The notes under the pieces were generated by a model. That model ran no database searches. It was not told where the DNA came from and worked only from the letters and a program-made list of their open reading frames with translations. Position numbers and translations under genes: made by a program. A stretch of 64,000 nucleotides of DNA from Cornus controversa (Eukaryota; Streptophyta; Magnoliopsida; Cornales; Cornaceae): contig CM048845.1 in assembly GCA_026545225.1 (NCBI GenBank), positions 80,218,533 through 80,282,532 on the forward strand, written 5' to 3'. Shown here piece after piece: positions 36,836 to 47,689 of the stretch. Within the stretch, counting starts at the first letter, position 1. Every line of letters begins with the position of its first letter.

Positions 36836-38903
36836 AGTTGTGTTAACACCTAAATTATGGCCAAAGTTATTAGGACACGTGGCCAAAATATTTGGAGACT
36901 TTGGCCGTACATTAGATCATGGAAATAACTAATCAAGTCGCCTAAGAGTATTTCGATCGAGTCGCCTAAGAGACTCTCGATGACTAGTCACTTAAGAGAC
37001 TCTCGACCTCATCGCCTAAGAGTCTCGACGACTAGTCACCTAAGAGACTCTCAACCTCATCGCCTAAGAGTCTCGACGACTAGTCGCCTAAGAGTATTTC
37101 GATCGAGTCACCTAAGAGACTCTCGACCTCATCGCCTAAGAGTCTCGGCCAATCATGGCCTAAGGCATTTTGATCAAGTCGCCTAAGAGTCTCGACGACT
37201 AGTCACCTAAGAGACTCTCAACCTCATCGCCTAAGAGTCTCGGCCAATCATGGCCTAAGAGCATTTCGATCGAGTCGCCTAAGAGACTCTCGACGACTAG
37301 TCACCTAAGAGACTCTCAACCTCATCGCCTAAGAGTCTCGGCCAATCATGGCCTAAGAGGATTTCGATCGAGTCGCCTAAGACTCTCGACGACTAGTCGC
37401 CTAAGAGTATTTCGATCGGGTCACTTAAGAGACTCTCGACGACTAGTCACCTAAGAGACTCTTGACCTCATCGCCTAAGAGTCTCGACCAATCATGGCCT
37501 AAGGTATTTCGATCGAGTCGCCTAAGACTCTCGATGACTAGTCGCCTAAGAGCATTTCGATCGAGTCGCCTAAGAGACTCTCGATGACTAGTCACCTAAG
37601 AGACTCTCAATCTCATCGTCTAAGACTTTCAACAACTAGTCACCTAAGAGCATTTCGATCGAGTCTCCTAAGAGGCTCTCGACGACTAGTCACCTAAGAG
37701 ACTCTTGACCTCATCGCCTAAGAGCATTTCGATTGAGTCGCCTAAGAGGCTCTGGACGACTAGTCACCTAAGAGACTCTCGATCTCATCGCCTAAGAATC
37801 TCGACGACTAGTCACCTAAGAGACTCTTAACCTCATCGCCTAAAAGTATCGACGATTAGTTGCCTAAGAGCATCTTGATCTAGGTCAAAGTATAACCAGC
37901 TGCAAATTTCAAGGGCTAGAGAACCCAGAAGTCAAGTCTGAAGACTATGAAAGCTAAAAATGGAAATGACAACTTTATAATTTCTAAGGTTCAAAGACTC
38001 AAAGTTTCAAATGGGAGAATCTCACCCACCTCTGATGGAGGAATCAGAATGGTCAGAGGACTCCAGAGTTAGAGTCAGGCTTGGTGGTTGAGAAAAGTTG
38101 AAAATAGTAAGCAACATAAGTCAACAACTTGAAAGATTTGACAAGCCAAAGTCAAAAATATCATGCCAGATATCTCTGTCTGTCCAATGAGAAGTGTGCT
38201 AATATGCCAAAAACAAGCTCAGCAATGTGGTTGGGAGATTACTTTCAACCTGCACCCATTTATTGTCTAGAAGGACGGATTGAAAAGGACATGACCAGAC
38301 CAAGGGCCTCTATAAATACTAAGGCAAGTCCTACAAAGCAAAGGGTCCCAAGACCAGCATCTAACATGCCTTTGTTATCTATCTTTCTCATCTTATCTCA
38401 GCTCATAACTTTTACTTTCACAATTCTATCTTTCATATCTATCTAGATATTTAGCTCCTTAGCTTTATTTTAGTAGTTTTAGTTACTTTAGCTTCTTAAC
38501 TTTAGTTCAGTAATTTTAACTAGTTGTACTTTATCTTCTCAGCACCTTAGTTCTTTAAATGTAACTTATTTTCCAGCATCAATGAAATTCATTTCTTCAT
38601 GAACGTGTTGAATTTCTTACTCTGCACTTTATTTCTAGTCTCGTTATCAATCTCCCATTCAAGACTGAAAGTCCTTGTCTTCAAGGCATTGAGAACCTAG
38701 CGGGGAGGGTCATTCCTACTCCCCTTCAGTCGCCTGATGCTTAAGAGGACCGACTTACGGTCTGAAATAGGAATAGTTTGGTTTACCTACACTTGTGTTC
38801 GATGGAACACTGGCACGCCCGCGCATCTTACCCAGACCCATGTTACGAGCCAACCAATCTTGGCTTGCCACGTGAGAGTCGGCATTGCGAGCCAAACAAG
38901 TTG
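36836..38903 (+). mobile_element. Solo LTR, about 2.06 kb, with 5-bp target duplication
   Basis: The repeat runs 36841-38898, from TGTTAACACC to GAGCCAAACA (standard TG...CA ends). The identical 5-mer AGTTG lies directly outside each end (36836-36840 and 38899-38903). A TATAAATA box at 38311-38318 fits an LTR promoter. There is no internal coding region and no second LTR, so it is a solo LTR left by recombination between two LTRs. The family is probably a Ty3/gypsy-type element with long LTRs, but without coding domains this is inferred from LTR size only. It contains the tandem array listed next. The intact ends and target duplication suggest moderate rather than great age. Confidence 0.75.
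36933..37875 (+). repeat. Tandem array of roughly 22-26-bp units inside the solo LTR
   Basis: About 40 short units share the core gcctaagag. The main variants are gactagtcacctaagagact, gacctcatcgcctaagagtc, gatcgagtcgcctaagagac and ggccaatcatggcctaagag. Three or four variants recur in the same order, giving a higher-order period near 95-100 bp. Apparent reading frames across it are repeat artefacts. The array lies in the U3 part of the LTR, upstream of its TATA box. Confidence 0.9.
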
Positions 38904-41900
38904 GTACAGGTCTTTGTTGAGTTGAGTTTAATGTGTATGGTTATATTTTATTGTTCAATTTAAAGTTACATTTAATTGTCTGGATTAAGAATGCATGGAG
39001 TGATATGGGTTGTGTTAGATATATTTGCGATTTCTTATTTAAACTCGTGTGGATTTAAATGTTTTATCTCTTATAGAAATATTTTTCACTTTGGTGTGAC
39101 TGAATTAGAATCATGGTTTTCAATAGAGCAGTATTGTCTATTGTGATATACATCATTTTATGAAGAATGCAATGAAATAATTACAAAATCAAAATCAATT
39201 AAAAATTCACTGATTGATAGAATGATTTTGCTTAATCAAGTTAACTATTGACAATAAAAATTGTTCAATCAGTGCACATTATTGGCCCATAGCACTACTA
39301 AATAATATTTAGGACATTTAATATATGAAAATATAAACATTGCATTTCAGCTCATATTAAGCGACTGATTTTACTTTCAGTATGAGAGACAATTGTTGGT
39401 GTGTGATTTTCAATTCACTGGAAGAATCCAAGAATCAGTATTTAGACTTCAGTCCTTTTCTTTTTCTCCACCTCTTTTATGCCTTTCAATGCAATGAAAT
39501 CTTATATTATTGAATGCATATAACTCTGACTTTTGTGGTTTATTGTTTCATTGCATGCCTGTCCATAGTTTGGAAAAAGGAGAAGAGTTGTGTAGGTAGC
39601 CGACAACTAGCATAAGAGGGAGAAGAAAGGAACTGATAACATCTCCTTTCCTTTCCTTCCAACCTTTAATCCAAATGCACTAATTGTTAAGTTATCCATT
39701 CTGGAGGATCTTCTATTATATATCCAAGTCTCTAGATCTGCCCAGAAGCTCAAAGGAGTACACTATATATACACATGTAAGCAGAGTGGTTCTTCGACAG
39801 CTTTTCATGTGAAAATCAAGATTTTACCTCTTTGTAAATCTTTGGTTGATTTTGTTAGAGTCTTGTGTAGTTTACTCGTCTGGTTCACCTGTATGATATT
39901 CCTTTTGAAATCCTATAATTCTTCTTAGATGTGCTGACGAGACGTCGTAATTCTTTGACAGCTTTTCATGTGAAATTCAAGATTTTACCTCTTTGTAAAG
40001 CTTTGGTTGATTTTGTTAGAGTCTTGTGTAGTATACTCGTCTGGTACATCTGTATGATATTGTTCCTTTTGAAATCCTATAGTTCTTCTTAGATGTGCTG
40101 AAGAGACATTGTAAGCAACAGAGAAAAAAATCAGGGCCTAGAAAAAAAAGGAACATGAGACCAGATATATAAAGTATCATTTTAGTTTAAATGTATTGCA
40201 TTGAATAATAGTGTAATGTTAAACAAGAGTGCTGTGTTAACAAGAGTGCTCCTTCTCCCAGATGAAATTGATGGAACGTGAGACATTGTGCTGTTTCTGG
40301 AGGTGGGCCTCATTATGTATGCTCCTACATGTCTTGGAAGGATTTTCACACTACTCATGACTCATGATGATTCATTAACTGAAAACATATCTGAACTTTT
40401 GTTCAATCTATTGAAAGCTAAATTAAATGATAATAGAATGGGGTTTTAGTTTAACTTCAACTTTTTTCCCCCCGCATTACTTATTAATGATTATGATTAC
40501 ATAGTAGACCATTTTTATTGAAATTGATTTAATCTCCATATATCAGAGTGGTTTTATTTGTATTGGTCTCTGATATGAGTTCCTTTGTTGTTTGTTGAAT
40601 TAGAGCTCGGTCTGTCGGTTCCAAGGTGACTTTGTTAGCAGACAATCACATTGAGATAAAAGTTATTATCTTCAGGTTATTGGAAAAGGGAGGGTTTGTT
40701 ATTCATTCAAAATTATGTCAATTTATTAATAGCTGCTCAAACATTGCATTGCAGTAAAACTAAATTCGATTCTTCAACTGTGTAGATGATTGTGTGGGCC
40801 TTGTTTCTTTTTCTGTGTTTGATTTGTTGTGGGTGATGGACTCTTCATTTTCCTCTGAAATTCTGCACTGCTACCTACCAAAAAATAAACAATTAAAAGA
40901 AATCATGAATGCTTGTCCACTAATACTATCTGAAGGGGCTTTCTTATCTTTGAAGATCAAGCAGTTCTAATGCTGGTGCTTGATGTTTGAATTCTGTCCT
41001 TGATTTGGTAGAAGTTGGATCATTCAGTCTTGTTACCTGCTAGCTTGATTGCTTATGAGCGGTTTAGCGAACACTAGACTGAACGTCGCAAATGCCACCA
41101 ACTTCCATCAGTAACTTCCGGGGGAACTTGTGTTCGATCAACCATTCTGGAAACAACTAAAGGCTAGGGCAAGATATGGGGAGTGAAGGACCAGGCTACC
41201 AGCTGATCCTAAAATTTATGTTGCATTTTGCCTAGGGTCTAAACTGCAAGCATGTTTGTGTGATTTTTCATCAAACTAAGTGATTTCTCTATGTGAGATG
41301 ATCCCTGGGGCTAGGTATGGGCAAATAATGTATTTGATTGATGACTGCCAACAACGCTGTAGAGTGGATTTGAAATAGGTTTCTTCCAAAATTGAGTATC
41401 CCATTGATCCTTCATTGTATTATCAACTGAAACAAACTTAGAAAAAACAAACATTACAATTTGCAATTGGCCCTCTCTCTCTACCTGTAATGTTTGAGTC
41501 ACAATTCATGAAGTCCACAGTTCCTAGAACACTTAAAAACAGAAAAAAAGAAATCTTTTGATGCCTGCCAGGCTCGTGAGAAAATAGTGAAATATCCTCA
41601 TTAGGCAGAACACGGGAAGTTGTGCATCTTTGACACCATAAAAGTATCTGTTTGCTGCTTCATGAAGCTTGCTCTTGGTTAGTATCCAGGTTCAGATCCA
41701 ACATGTAGATTGTAATTCTAGAAGAGTAGTTTTTTGGCGACAAAAATCAATGGCACTGTCATTTTTCAACTATAAAAAACCCAGTTGTGTATAATTAACA
41801 ATGTCATAACGATATTTTTGGGGAAGATATCGAAACTGGGTTCCATAATGCCTGAGCTTCTGCCACTCTCCAATCTTCTACCACGGCCTGACCTATTATT

Positions 41901-41982
41901 GGTACGATGGAACAAAGAAAAACCACACTCTCTTGCTGGCGGCCCAGCTAAAAATGTACTTCTCTTTTGTTTCATTCTTTTA
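38904..41982. other. Sequence between the solo LTR and the PPR gene; no coding exon recognised
   Basis: This could include downstream or alternative 3' exons of the NFD6-like transcript or its old 3' UTR, but none could be fixed. It contains the 161-bp tandem duplication listed separately. Confidence 0.4.
39788..40109 (+). repeat. 161-bp tandem duplication
   Basis: Two adjacent copies (about 39788-39948 and 39949-40109) share gacagcttttcatgtgaaa, gttgattttgttagagtctt, and cttcttagatgtgctga in the same order, with a period of 161 bp and few differences. This is a recent local duplication with no coding potential seen. Confidence 0.85.
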
Positions 41983-42173
41983 TCAGAGACTGTTCCATTT
42001 TCCCTCAGGAGTTTGATTTAGAACAGAAGCCCCAAAGCATAGATGAAACATATCAGGAACATATGCCATCCTCAAACATTCAAGGTCCATGTTACTGGAA
42101 TTGACCTCAATACGATGGAAATCCCTGCCTATGCCATCCTTCATCATCGTGTTCATCATTATCACACTGTGGA

Positions 42174-43970
42174 TTAGTCCATTATCAGATTTTCTACCTC
42201 AATCCAGCTACAACCAGCTTCTTTCCTCACCTTTCTCTCCCTCATCAATTCCCTAACTGCACTCACATCTCCCCATTTTCCATGACATGCATAAATGTTG
42301 GACATCATCACATAAACATACTCATTATCACCATCCAATTCAATCACCTTAGCAGCTGCAACCTCTGCAACATCCAAATTCCCACAAGTTCCACAAGCAC
42401 CAAGTAAAGCTTTCCACACTAACCCGCATGAGCCCAACCCCAGTTCATATATCATCTTCTCTGCCCTCCATACCTCCCCCTTTTGTCCCATAAGCCTAAT
42501 AACAGAAGAACAGTGCTCAGCTGTGGGAGCGATCCCATAGTCCTTCATCATTGATTCAAAATACTGAATTGCAATCTCTAATGGCATTCGGTTATGCCAG
42601 CATGCAGATAAAACATTAAGAAAGGTGATTTCGTCTGGTTCCAAATCTTTCACAATTTTCAACTGCTCATAGAGCTCGATTACCTTGGTTGAATTGGCAT
42701 TGTGAGCATAGCCAGATATCATTGCATTCCAAGTTACCAAATTCTTTTTGGGCAGTGATTGGAACAGCAATTCAGCATTCTTTACCTGTCCACATTTGGC
42801 GTACATGTCAATTAGAGCGCTCCCAACGACTATAGACTTGTCTAAACCAGACTTAATCGTGCGACAGTGGATCAACACACCCCATGTCAGAGCTGAAACA
42901 CATGCAATGCCACTCAGAAGGCTTGAAAATGTGAACTGATCCATCATAATATCTTTTGAATGCATTTTACTGAAAATTTCCAGAGCTTCTCTTGCTTGGT
43001 CCCGGTTTACATATCCTGTTATTATCGAATTCCATGAAGACGAATTAGGATTTGGCATACTCAACAAAATCTGAATAGCATCTTCTATGTTGCCAAACTG
43101 CGCAATACCATTAATCAATTCATTATATGAAATTGTATCAGGATTTGGCATCTGATGCAGAAAGTTGGCTGCTTGTTCAAGTCTCTGGTTTCTAGCACTC
43201 GCAGCTATAACTGAATTCCACGAAATAATATCCTTATCAGTCATCATACTGAACACCCGAATCGCGTCTTCAACAAATCCGCATTTTCCATACATGTCAA
43301 TCAAGCAGTTCGCTACAACAATACCACATTCCGCACCAAATTTTACAATCTTCGAGTGAATTGACTGGCCTAATTGCAGTAAACTTAGTTGGCCACAAGC
43401 AGCTAATGCAGCAGTAAATGAGAACGAGTCTGTGCACACGTCAGACTTGTCGAGCTGAAGAAACAAATCCAAAGCCTTACGAAACAGCCCAGAATGCACA
43501 TACCCACATATCAAAGAATTCCAAGAAACTACACTTGGTTGAGGAATTTCGACAAACATTTTGTGGGCATCATTTAATGACTCAGACTTCAAGTAAAAAC
43601 TGATCAGGGCTGTGGAGACAAAGACATTGGAGCCAAACCCAGATCGCAGAACGTAGCAGTGAAGCTGTTGACCATAAGAACACCAACCCAGTTTGGTACA
43701 TGCTCTGATCAGGTGGACCAGAGCATAGCCATTTGGGTTTGTACCAGATTTGAGCATTTGGGAGGCTTCGAACAAGGCCGTCTCAGAGTTTGGATCATCT
43801 TGGGCAAGGACTGAAATGAGACTGGTCCATAATTGGAAGTCATTTCTATTGGGAATTTCAATAAGTGTACTAATGTATTTAGACAGGAGATTTCGAGGCT
43901 GCTTTTGGTTTTGTAGGTACTTCTTGACTCCCTCGAGGAGGGAATGATTTTGGCATAGCTTTGCAAACAT
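42174..43970 (-). CDS. PLS-class pentatricopeptide repeat (PPR) protein, intronless
   Basis: This is a single 598-aa reading frame. PPR motifs occupy about residues 47-500. Helix-A-type signatures recur, such as VVSWNSLICGYVHSG (about 147), IISWNSVIAASARN, SYNELINGIAQFGN, SSWNSIITGYVNRD and VTWNAMISGYAHNA, as do ALIDMYAKCG-type motifs. The tail (about 500-598) is the E/E+ region, ending CSWIEVENLIMD; no DYW deaminase domain follows. Such proteins bind organellar RNA sequence-specifically, usually for C-to-U editing with a partner that supplies DYW activity. The N-terminus has no clear cleavage site but should carry a targeting sequence. Lack of introns is usual for the family. The best match from memory is Arabidopsis At5g47460, whose neighbour At5g47470 matches the next gene here. 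The two genes are divergent. Confidence 0.9.
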   Translation of the reverse strand: MFAKLCQNHSLLEGVKKYLQNQKQPRNLLSKYISTLIEIPNRNDFQLWTSLISVLAQDDPNSETALFEASQMLKSGTNPNGYALVHLIRACTKLGWCSYGQQLHCYVLRSGFGSNVFVSTALISFYLKSESLNDAHKMFVEIPQPSVVSWNSLICGYVHSGLFRKALDLFLQLDKSDVCTDSFSFTAALAACGQLSLLQLGQSIHSKIVKFGAECGIVVANCLIDMYGKCGFVEDAIRVFSMMTDKDIISWNSVIAASARNQRLEQAANFLHQMPNPDTISYNELINGIAQFGNIEDAIQILLSMPNPNSSSWNSIITGYVNRDQAREALEIFSKMHSKDIMMDQFTFSSLLSGIACVSALTWGVLIHCRTIKSGLDKSIVVGSALIDMYAKCGQVKNAELLFQSLPKKNLVTWNAMISGYAHNANSTKVIELYEQLKIVKDLEPDEITFLNVLSACWHNRMPLEIAIQYFESMMKDYGIAPTAEHCSSVIRLMGQKGEVWRAEKMIYELGLGSCGLVWKALLGACGTCGNLDVAEVAAAKVIELDGDNEYVYVMMSNIYACHGKWGDVSAVRELMRERKVRKEAGCSWIEVENLIMD

Positions 43971-44464
43971 AACATTATGACATTATATTGACATGTTATC
44001 TCTAATATATATAATGTCAAAAGCTCAAAACTACATTTCACTTTTGGAGCATATTGAGTTTTGGTTCTTTTATGGCCTGGCTTGTTATAAAATGAGGCAT
44101 ATTCTAAGAAGTTAGTAGGTCTTAATTTACAGTAGGTAACAAATTTAAGCCTCAATGGATAATCATCATTCTTATCTTAATTCCATGTAAATGGAGTCGG
44201 TTACATAAATCCTCACCCACTGATTGAGAATTCATCAAGAAAATTTGACATAAATTTTACAATCGATTGTTTATCTGATACTAATTCAGATTCTTTTCAC
44301 ATCTGACTTTTGGTACCGATAATGAAAGAGTCAAAAATTTAAATAAGTACACCTAATAAAAAAATATAAATTAACTAAACCTTAACAAGACAAACAGGAG
44401 GCCATCAATTAACCAAGAACAATTGTTGCACCAAAGAAATGAGGCTAACTAAGCTAATGAAACA

Positions 44465-45442
44465 AATATAATGATATTATATTTCCAGTTTCTTTAGGGT
44501 TCCTATTTTAATCTAATGACAATTATACTTTCTTTTGTAAACATTAATTAAAATTTACCACAAATTTCTATATATATGGTATAAATTTAAAAGCACTCTA
44601 TGTCTTCAATTTTCATTCTACATTAATAAAACCTCCATCCAAATACCCAAGTCATACTTTATTATTTTCTTTTCTTGGCAAAATATAGTTGTACAAGTTA
44701 TTTGCTTCCTTATGAATCCAATGCAAAGACTCACTTTCAAATTAATTCAGCAATATTACCGTAATATTGCCCAAGACCACTGCATTTAAAAATTGACTCC
44801 GTTACATTTGTGTGATGCTTCATTTAAAACAGAATCTACCTAAAACATTTTTATATAGAAAATTAAAACGCCTGTCGTAACTTATTTGTATGGTGCACAG
44901 TTTCAAAAAGTTACTTATCTAAAACCTCTTTCCATGGAACATTGAAAAGCCTATCTTGATTAAATATATAGGATATATGATAAGGTTAATTTTGATACAG
45001 CATCCTCCACAAGCTACATTGTAATGATAATTTTTTATTAATTAATTTTTTTTTTTTTATCTTTGGTTGAAAGTTCCCCCTTTTCTTTATATTCCTTTGT
45101 TATTTTTTTTTTCTTTTCTTTTTATTTCTCATTATATCATGTGTATTAGTTGGCAAACTATCAACAAGAATAGTAAGAACGATAAATATGAAAATATATC
45201 ATATTAATTTCGAGAGATGTCATTTGCTATTTGATATTGCTATAATTATAATGTAATCTAAAGAAAGAATTAATGAATTTTATACTTTGTACTTTAGTAT
45301 TATGGGTAAAAGTGAAAAAAAGTTTAAATTTGAACTAATTTGGAAATAGTTCTCAAAAGTAGGACTACTTTGTCCTAAAGAATTTTTTTTAGAACTTAGT
45401 TGTCTTTAAGGTGCAAAAGTAGGACTATGGTGTAATTTTCCC
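44465..45442. mobile_element. Inverted-repeat DNA element, copy B
   Basis: The right end (45290-45442) carries the family terminus (reverse complement GGGAAAATTACACCATAGTCC) and matches copy A in reverse complement. The left part (44480-44920) matches the end of the window (copy C) in the same orientation almost base for base. The left terminal repeat is missing, so B is truncated there. B and C share an internal segment (about 44640-44920) that is absent from A. It lies between the PPR and WAT1-related genes, in their shared upstream region. Confidence 0.75.
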
Positions 45443-46348
45443 TTATTATTATTATTATTATTATTTCCGATTTCATTTAGATGTACACACAACAACAATA
45501 TTACTCGTTCGAACACTCAGCCTTCCATTTGGACTAGGATTCACTTTGTTGAAATTGTGGAGCCTGAATTTTGTTGAGGTTGTGGTCCAAATTTTGTTAT
45601 GTGAGCTTTTAGATCCAATTTCAGAATATTTGGTACTATATATATATATATATATAGACATGTAAGGTTTCATATGTATAAAGAAAGAGATAATTGTTCC
45701 TTGTCATTGTTGATAGTGAAATTGGTGGTGTGCTCCATAGATGTAGGCAAAATTTTTTTTGTAAAACCATGTAAATTTGTATGTCTTGTATAATTCTCTC
45801 TTTCTTGTTTGTGTTTTCAGTGATTTATTACCGATACATTTCAACTAGTGTAATGAGCAAAATTATAAATATCCTTGCATGTTGCATCGGCAAGAATGTT
45901 ACCTACATTTCATGAGTAAAATAACTAGTCATTTTTTTTTACCTGTGAAAAATACAGAAAAGAAAGACAGGTGTGTCACCCAAAAAATGGAGACACATAC
46001 ACCCCTATTACTATGTTTGTGTTGTGACATAAAAATATCCTTTAAAGTCGGCCTTTTAAAACAAAACGACTTGATTAAAAAGGAAGAGACCGGCAAGCCC
46101 GTCCAGGGGCAGGAAATGCTAAAGAGGGAGAGAGAGAAAAGAGGGTTGTTGGTAACAAAATGTCCACTTTATTCACAATTTTATCTATAAATCTTCTATA
46201 AACAACGTCAAAGAAGGGACAATTTACTTGTTAATGACTTGACCTGCATAAGACTGGTAGAGAGAGAAACCTGCAGGCGTTACCATTTGAAAGTTAGTTG
46301 AGTGGAGGAAAAGAGACGGACAGATATATACTTGCACACTCAAACTTA

Positions 46349-46465
46349 GATAGAGAGAGAGAGAGAGAGAGATTAACTAACCATAAGAGAACCAAAACAA
46401 CCACCAGAGAGCTAGAGAGAGAGAGAGAGAGAGAGAGAGTATATATATATATATATATATATATC
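46349..46465 (+). repeat. (GA)n and (TA)n microsatellites in the WAT1-related 5' region
   Basis: Runs of ga occur at 46351-46371 and 46412-46438, followed by ta at 46440-46464, all within 180 bp before the start codon. GA/CT tracts in plant 5' UTRs and core promoters are common and can influence expression. A role here is inference. Confidence 0.85.
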
Positions 46466-46521
46466 ATCGATCATCTTTGCAAAGCTTCTGATCTTAATTG
46501 GAGGAGTTAATTAAGAAATTA

Positions 46522-46738
46522 ATGATGGAAACTCCAAGTAGTCCAAAGAGAGAGGTGCTTGAAGATTTTACAATAATAGGAGGATTGATAGTGGTGCAAT
46601 TGATATACGCAGGAAACTCATTCTTGCTGAGTTATCTCATGTCCTTGGGCCTCAATTCTTACTCTCTCATCATTTTCTCTGCCTTTTGCACCTTCATTGT
46701 TCTCTCTCCTCCCTCTATTCTTTTCGAAAGGCATGTTT

Positions 46739-46791
<53 letters not shown>

Positions 46792-46826
46792 GACACACAC
46801 ACACACATCTTTTTTTCTTGCTTGGA

Positions 46827-46872
<46 letters not shown>

Positions 46873-47642
46873 ATTAATTAGTTTATCTTTATGTTTGCAG
46901 GAGTAAATGGCCCAAGAAATTTAGCTCAAAGTTGTTGATTCAACTGCTTTTAATTTCTTTTGGAGGGTAAGCAATTTCTGCACTTCTCTACCTCTATATT
47001 ATATATGAACTTCCACTTCATTTAATTATATGTATTTATTTATCTTTAGTTAAATTCTCTATTGTGATATCAATTTCTTAATTCTTGGCATGTGCTCCAA
47101 TATCTCCTTTAAATTATTAATGGCATTTTGAGCACAAATTAAAGATAATGCATGTATAATATCACCGTGTTGACATAATCCCACTATATTCAAACAATTA
47201 CATTAGATTAACTTAAAGTGAGAAAGAAAAAAAAAACTAGTTTATTTTCTTCAAGACTCAAAAATATCGGTGGAGCAAGAATATATAATAAGATATTTTT
47301 TAAAAATGGAGTGAATTCATTTTTAAGATTTTAATAAAAATTATAAGTTTTAAATATATAAATTAAAAAAAAAAAAAAAAATCAGTGGGAGCAAACACCC
47401 CTAGTTGCCGTTGATAGGTCGGGGTCGTGCAGGCGGACATAGGGAATTGCTCCCATATGTTTTACAATGGGAAATATGGTTTGGCAGCCAACTAACTTTT
47501 CCTTATTGCTCCACAATATGGTTAAATTTTGGTTGTTAAAACCCCCTCATGTGGCCTGCACGTGCATCACGTACCAAGCTTTTGATGGTTAAAACAAAAT
47601 ATTTACAGCGCTGTAAAGTTCTCAACTTGTTAGGCTGAAGTG

Positions 47643-47689
<47 letters not shown>

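Noticed and set aside
36980-37186. A 68-codon open frame rich in HLRDSRPHRLRVS repeats
   Set aside because: It is the tandem array inside the solo LTR read in one frame; period and composition explain it fully.
36933-37875. Possible CRISPR-like array
   Set aside because: This is plant nuclear DNA. Units are contiguous variants of each other without unique spacers, and there are no cas genes.
46522-46881. A 120-codon frame continuing exon 1 of the WAT1-related gene into YIYIYIY
   Set aside because: This is read-through into the microsatellite intron. The family's conserved next segment is in exon 2 at 46901.
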